A stretch of 8,651 nt of DNA from an uncultured Collinsella sp. Lineage in GTDB: Bacteria > Actinomycetota > Coriobacteriia > Coriobacteriales > Coriobacteriaceae. Where the stretch lies: assembly GCA_958407085.1 (NCBI GenBank), contig CATYHY010000052.1:1-8651 (forward strand). The letters run 5' to 3'. The position numbers and the translations under genes were made by a program. Within the stretch, counting starts at the first letter, position 1; the number at the start of each line of letters is the position of its first letter. The notes below the pieces were generated by a model that saw only the letters and a program-made list of their open reading frames with translations, was not told where the DNA came from and did not search any database. Shown here one piece after another: positions 7,043 to 8,651 of the stretch.

Positions 7043-7071
7043 TTGCGGGTATACCTCACGCGTACCATGAT
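7043..7071 (+). promoter_or_regulatory. Weak candidate promoter for the phosphohexomutase gene
   Basis: TTGCGG (7043-7048), a 17-base spacer and CATGAT (7066-7071) roughly resemble a sigma-70 promoter (3 of 6 and 4 of 6 matches). Since a strong terminator lies upstream, a promoter is expected within 6972-7080, but this is only the best match I see. Confidence 0.25.
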
Positions 7072-7087
7072 CCAAACACTGTGAGGT
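7053..7087 (+). promoter_or_regulatory. Inverted repeat that would cover the phosphohexomutase ribosome binding site
   Basis: ACCTCAC (7053-7059) is the exact reverse complement of GTGAGGT (7081-7087), with 21 bases between; a further T-G and A-T pair extends the stem. The right arm contains most of the ribosome binding site (7083-7088). It acts as an RNA hairpin only if transcription begins upstream of 7053; otherwise it could be a protein-binding site. Confidence 0.4.
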
Positions 7088-7088
7088 G
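7083..7088 (+). promoter_or_regulatory. Ribosome binding site deciding a GTG start
   Basis: GAGGTG lies 7 bases before GTG at 7096 and matches the core complement of the 16S rRNA 3' end. It selects 7096 over upstream in-frame starts such as GTG at 7036 or 7081. Confidence 0.7.
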
Positions 7089-7095
7089 TCTGCGC

Positions 7096-8496
7096 GTGTG
7101 CGCGATAATTCATTTTGGAACTGACGGTTGGCGCGCTCGCGTCGATGAGGACTTCACTGCCGATAACGTTGCCCGTATCGCCGATGCCGTCGGCGAGTTG
7201 TGGCAAAAGACCAATCCGGGCAAAACGGTATATATAGGGTTCGACACCCGGCCCCTGGCGAGCGAGTTCGCTGAGCTTGCGGCGGGCGTGCTAGCAGCGC
7301 ACGGGCTGGACGCCGTGCTCGCTTCGCGACCTGTTCCGACCCCTGCCCTTACGTGGGCGGCGGCTTATGACGGTGAGGCGTGCGGCGCGCTCATGGTGAC
7401 GGGGTCCCATCATCCGCAGGGTTATCTGTGCCTCAAGATTCGCATGGGTGACGGCTCGACCGCCAACCAGGATGTCATCGAAGAGCTCGAAGAGACCATG
7501 GCTCCCGAGCCAATGGGGATCGAGGGGCAATATCGCACCGCGGATATCATTCCTGACTATATGCAGGCGGTGGCATCGTTTGTCGATGCCGAAGCCATCC
7601 GCGGCGCGCACCTGCGCGTGGTTGTCGATCCCATGGGCGGCGCAGCCCAGGGTTATCTAGCCGACTTGCTGCGCGAGCTTGGCGTTGAGGTGCACGAGAT
7701 TCACGCCGGGCAGGCGTCTGACCAAGAAGATATCTGCCCCGACCCCGTTGAGCCTTGGGTGGACGCTTGCGAGCGCACGGTTATCGATGACGGAGCTTGC
7801 GCTGGTCTGGTGACCGACGGCGACGCCGACCGTATCGGTGCGGTTGACGAGCGCGGCAGATATATACATCCGCATCAGATCATGGCGCTCGTTTTGGGCG
7901 ACTTGGTTCAATTTCGTAATTTGGAGGGGCGCGTCGTCGTCAATCTTTCATGCTCGACGCTCGTGCGTCGCATTGCCGAGGCGCTTGGCTGCCGCGTGAC
8001 CGTCAAACCAGTCGGTTTCAAATATATAGCGGCGGAGATGAAAAAGGGCGGCGTCCTCATGGGCGGCGAAGAAGCCGGTGGTATCGGCATCGCCGCGCAT
8101 ATGCCCGAGCGCGATGGAATCCTCGCCTGTCTAATTCTGTGTGAGCTTATGGCAAAGACGGACGCGCCTTTGGGCGTTCTGGTCGACCAACTCGAGGACA
8201 GTTTTGGTAAGACGAGTTACGGTCGACGGGATTTGCGCCTTGAGGCCGAAGATGCCGAAACGTTACGAACCCTGCTGCCGGGCGTAAACCCCAAGTCGAT
8301 TTGTGGCAAGGTGCCGCAAAACGTTAGTCATATGGATGGCTTGCGTTTGTCATTCGAGGATGACACGTGGCTGCTGGTCCGTCCTAGCGGGACCGAACCG
8401 GTGGTGCGCGTCTACGCCGAGGGGTTCTCGGTGGAAGAACGCGATGAGTTGCTCGATGCTGGCTGTGCTTTAGCTAGGGGGACGTATCCGCTTTAA
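7096..8496 (+). CDS. Phosphoglucomutase/phosphomannomutase-family phosphohexomutase
   Basis: Alpha-D-phosphohexomutases move phosphate between the C1 and C6 positions of hexose phosphates through a phosphoserine, feeding glycogen, exopolysaccharide and nucleotide-sugar synthesis. The 466 residues show all four domains: IIHFGTDGWRARV (4-16) opening domain 1, the phosphoserine loop VTGSHHPQGY (101-110, Ser104), the metal loop TDGDADRIG (240-248) with Asp241, 243 and 245, the sugar-binding loop GGEEAGGIG (323-331), and the phosphate-binding loop RPSGTEP (429-435). Two motifs deviate from the common wording: SHHP for SHNP, and GEEAGG for GEESGG. The Ser to Ala change touches a residue that contacts substrate, so specificity may differ. 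The start at GTG 7096 rests on GAGGTG upstream and on the usual N-terminus; the open frame reaches back to 7036. Ile is encoded by the rare ATA several times, including all three Tyr-Ile pairs as TAT-ATA. The exact sugar is unknown. Confidence 0.92.
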   Translation: MCAIIHFGTDGWRARVDEDFTADNVARIADAVGELWQKTNPGKTVYIGFDTRPLASEFAELAAGVLAAHGLDAVLASRPVPTPALTWAAAYDGEACGALMVTGSHHPQGYLCLKIRMGDGSTANQDVIEELEETMAPEPMGIEGQYRTADIIPDYMQAVASFVDAEAIRGAHLRVVVDPMGGAAQGYLADLLRELGVEVHEIHAGQASDQEDICPDPVEPWVDACERTVIDDGACAGLVTDGDADRIGAVDERGRYIHPHQIMALVLGDLVQFRNLEGRVVVNLSCSTLVRRIAEALGCRVTVKPVGFKYIAAEMKKGGVLMGGEEAGGIGIAAHMPERDGILACLILCELMAKTDAPLGVLVDQLEDSFGKTSYGRRDLRLEAEDAETLRTLLPGVNPKSICGKVPQNVSHMDGLRLSFEDDTWLLVRPSGTEPVVRVYAEGFSVEERDELLDAGCALARGTYPL

Positions 8497-8630
8497 CCAT
8501 GAGACTGCCTTATATAAAGAGATGCTCGGCGAGCGGTAGTTAACAGCTGGCAAACGTTAGTCGGATCACAAGATGTGTAGGAAATGTGTACGCCCAGATT
8601 CCCGCCCGCGGGGCCCCTCCGGTCTGGCAA
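8493..8630 (-). CDS. Doubtful small ORF of 45 codons, antisense to the phosphohexomutase end
   Basis: On the minus strand AAGGAG (complement of 8636-8641) lies 5 bases before TTG at 8630, and the frame stays open for 45 codons to a TAA that overlaps the phosphohexomutase stop codon on the other strand. The predicted peptide is basic and Cys-containing, with no membrane segment or motif I recognise, and its codons include ATA and AGG, unlike the large genes. Good ribosome binding site and spacing are the only support; a TTG start and random-looking composition speak against. It fills most of the otherwise empty right end. Confidence 0.15.
   Translation of the reverse strand: MPDRRGPAGGNLGVHISYTSCDPTNVCQLLTTARRASLYIRQSHG
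8573..8590. repeat. Direct repeat ATGTGTA spaced one helical turn
   Basis: ATGTGTA occurs at 8573-8579 and again at 8584-8590, start to start 11 bp. Two half-sites on one face of the helix suit a protein binding as a direct-repeat dimer, but the words are short and could be chance. Confidence 0.3.
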
Positions 8631-8651
8631 TATATCTCCTTGCCGCGCGGC
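8592..8651. other. GC-rich stretch of inverted repeats at the right edge
   Basis: CCAGA (8594-8598) can pair with TCTGG (8623-8627) around the overlapping palindromes CCCGCGGG (8605-8612) and GGGGCCCC (8610-8617). GGCAA (8626-8630) can pair with TTGCC (8640-8644), and the window ends in the palindrome GCCGCGCGGC (8642-8651). This could be a structured leader or RNA continuing beyond the window, but it matches no RNA family I know. Confidence 0.35.

Noticed and set aside
7036..7095. Upstream start for the phosphohexomutase
   Set aside because: The extra 20 residues lie before the usual N-terminus of the family, and the good ribosome binding site is placed for GTG at 7096.
8316..8563. The 11-base word AAACGTTAGTC found both inside the phosphohexomutase gene and after it
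   Set aside because: A few shared 11-mers are expected by chance in a window of this length; there is no further similarity around the copies.

Overview
This is an ordinary-looking chromosomal segment of a fairly GC-rich Gram-positive bacterium. The gene set, the protein style and the GC-rich third codon positions suggest Actinomycetota, class Coriobacteriia, perhaps Collinsella. That assignment is inference from the look of the proteins; there is no rRNA or other marker in the window to prove it. Every gene of normal size belongs to a recognisable family. I saw no CRISPR array, insertion sequence, prophage gene, tRNA or rRNA.

Layout, left to right. Positions 1-1369 hold the end of an ATP synthase operon: the 3' part of atpD (beta subunit) followed three bases later by atpC (epsilon subunit). 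A strong terminator hairpin (1406-1444) comes next, and its T-run directly touches the ribosome binding site of murA. murA (1458-2741) and a LytR-CpsA-Psr (LCP) family gene (2754-3989) form a close-packed cell-wall pair: the first committed step of peptidoglycan synthesis, and a membrane enzyme that attaches glycopolymers to the wall. Between the LCP gene and the convergent pepT lies a 253-base spacer with three hairpins, one of them nested inside a longer imperfect inverted repeat. pepT (tripeptide aminopeptidase) runs on the minus strand from 5490 to 4243.

pepT and a short DtxR/MntR-type metal-dependent regulator (5611-6033) diverge from a 120-base intergenic region. Its centre holds a perfect 9-2-9 palindrome placed where the -35 region of both candidate divergent promoters would lie, so it is a good candidate operator. 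The regulator is followed after 10 bases by a homocysteine S-methyltransferase-domain gene (6044-6937), presumably co-transcribed, and then by a strong terminator. A phosphohexomutase gene (7096-8496) follows with its own short leader. The last 155 bases (8497-8651) hold no clear gene, only GC-rich inverted repeats, an 11-bp-spaced direct repeat and a small, doubtful minus-strand ORF.

There is no convincing undescribed multi-gene system here. The points most worth a second look are the divergent palindrome beside the metal regulator, the terminator that ends on the murA ribosome binding site, the altered active-site motifs of the phosphohexomutase, and a cluster of TATATA words confined to the right-hand 2.6 kb.
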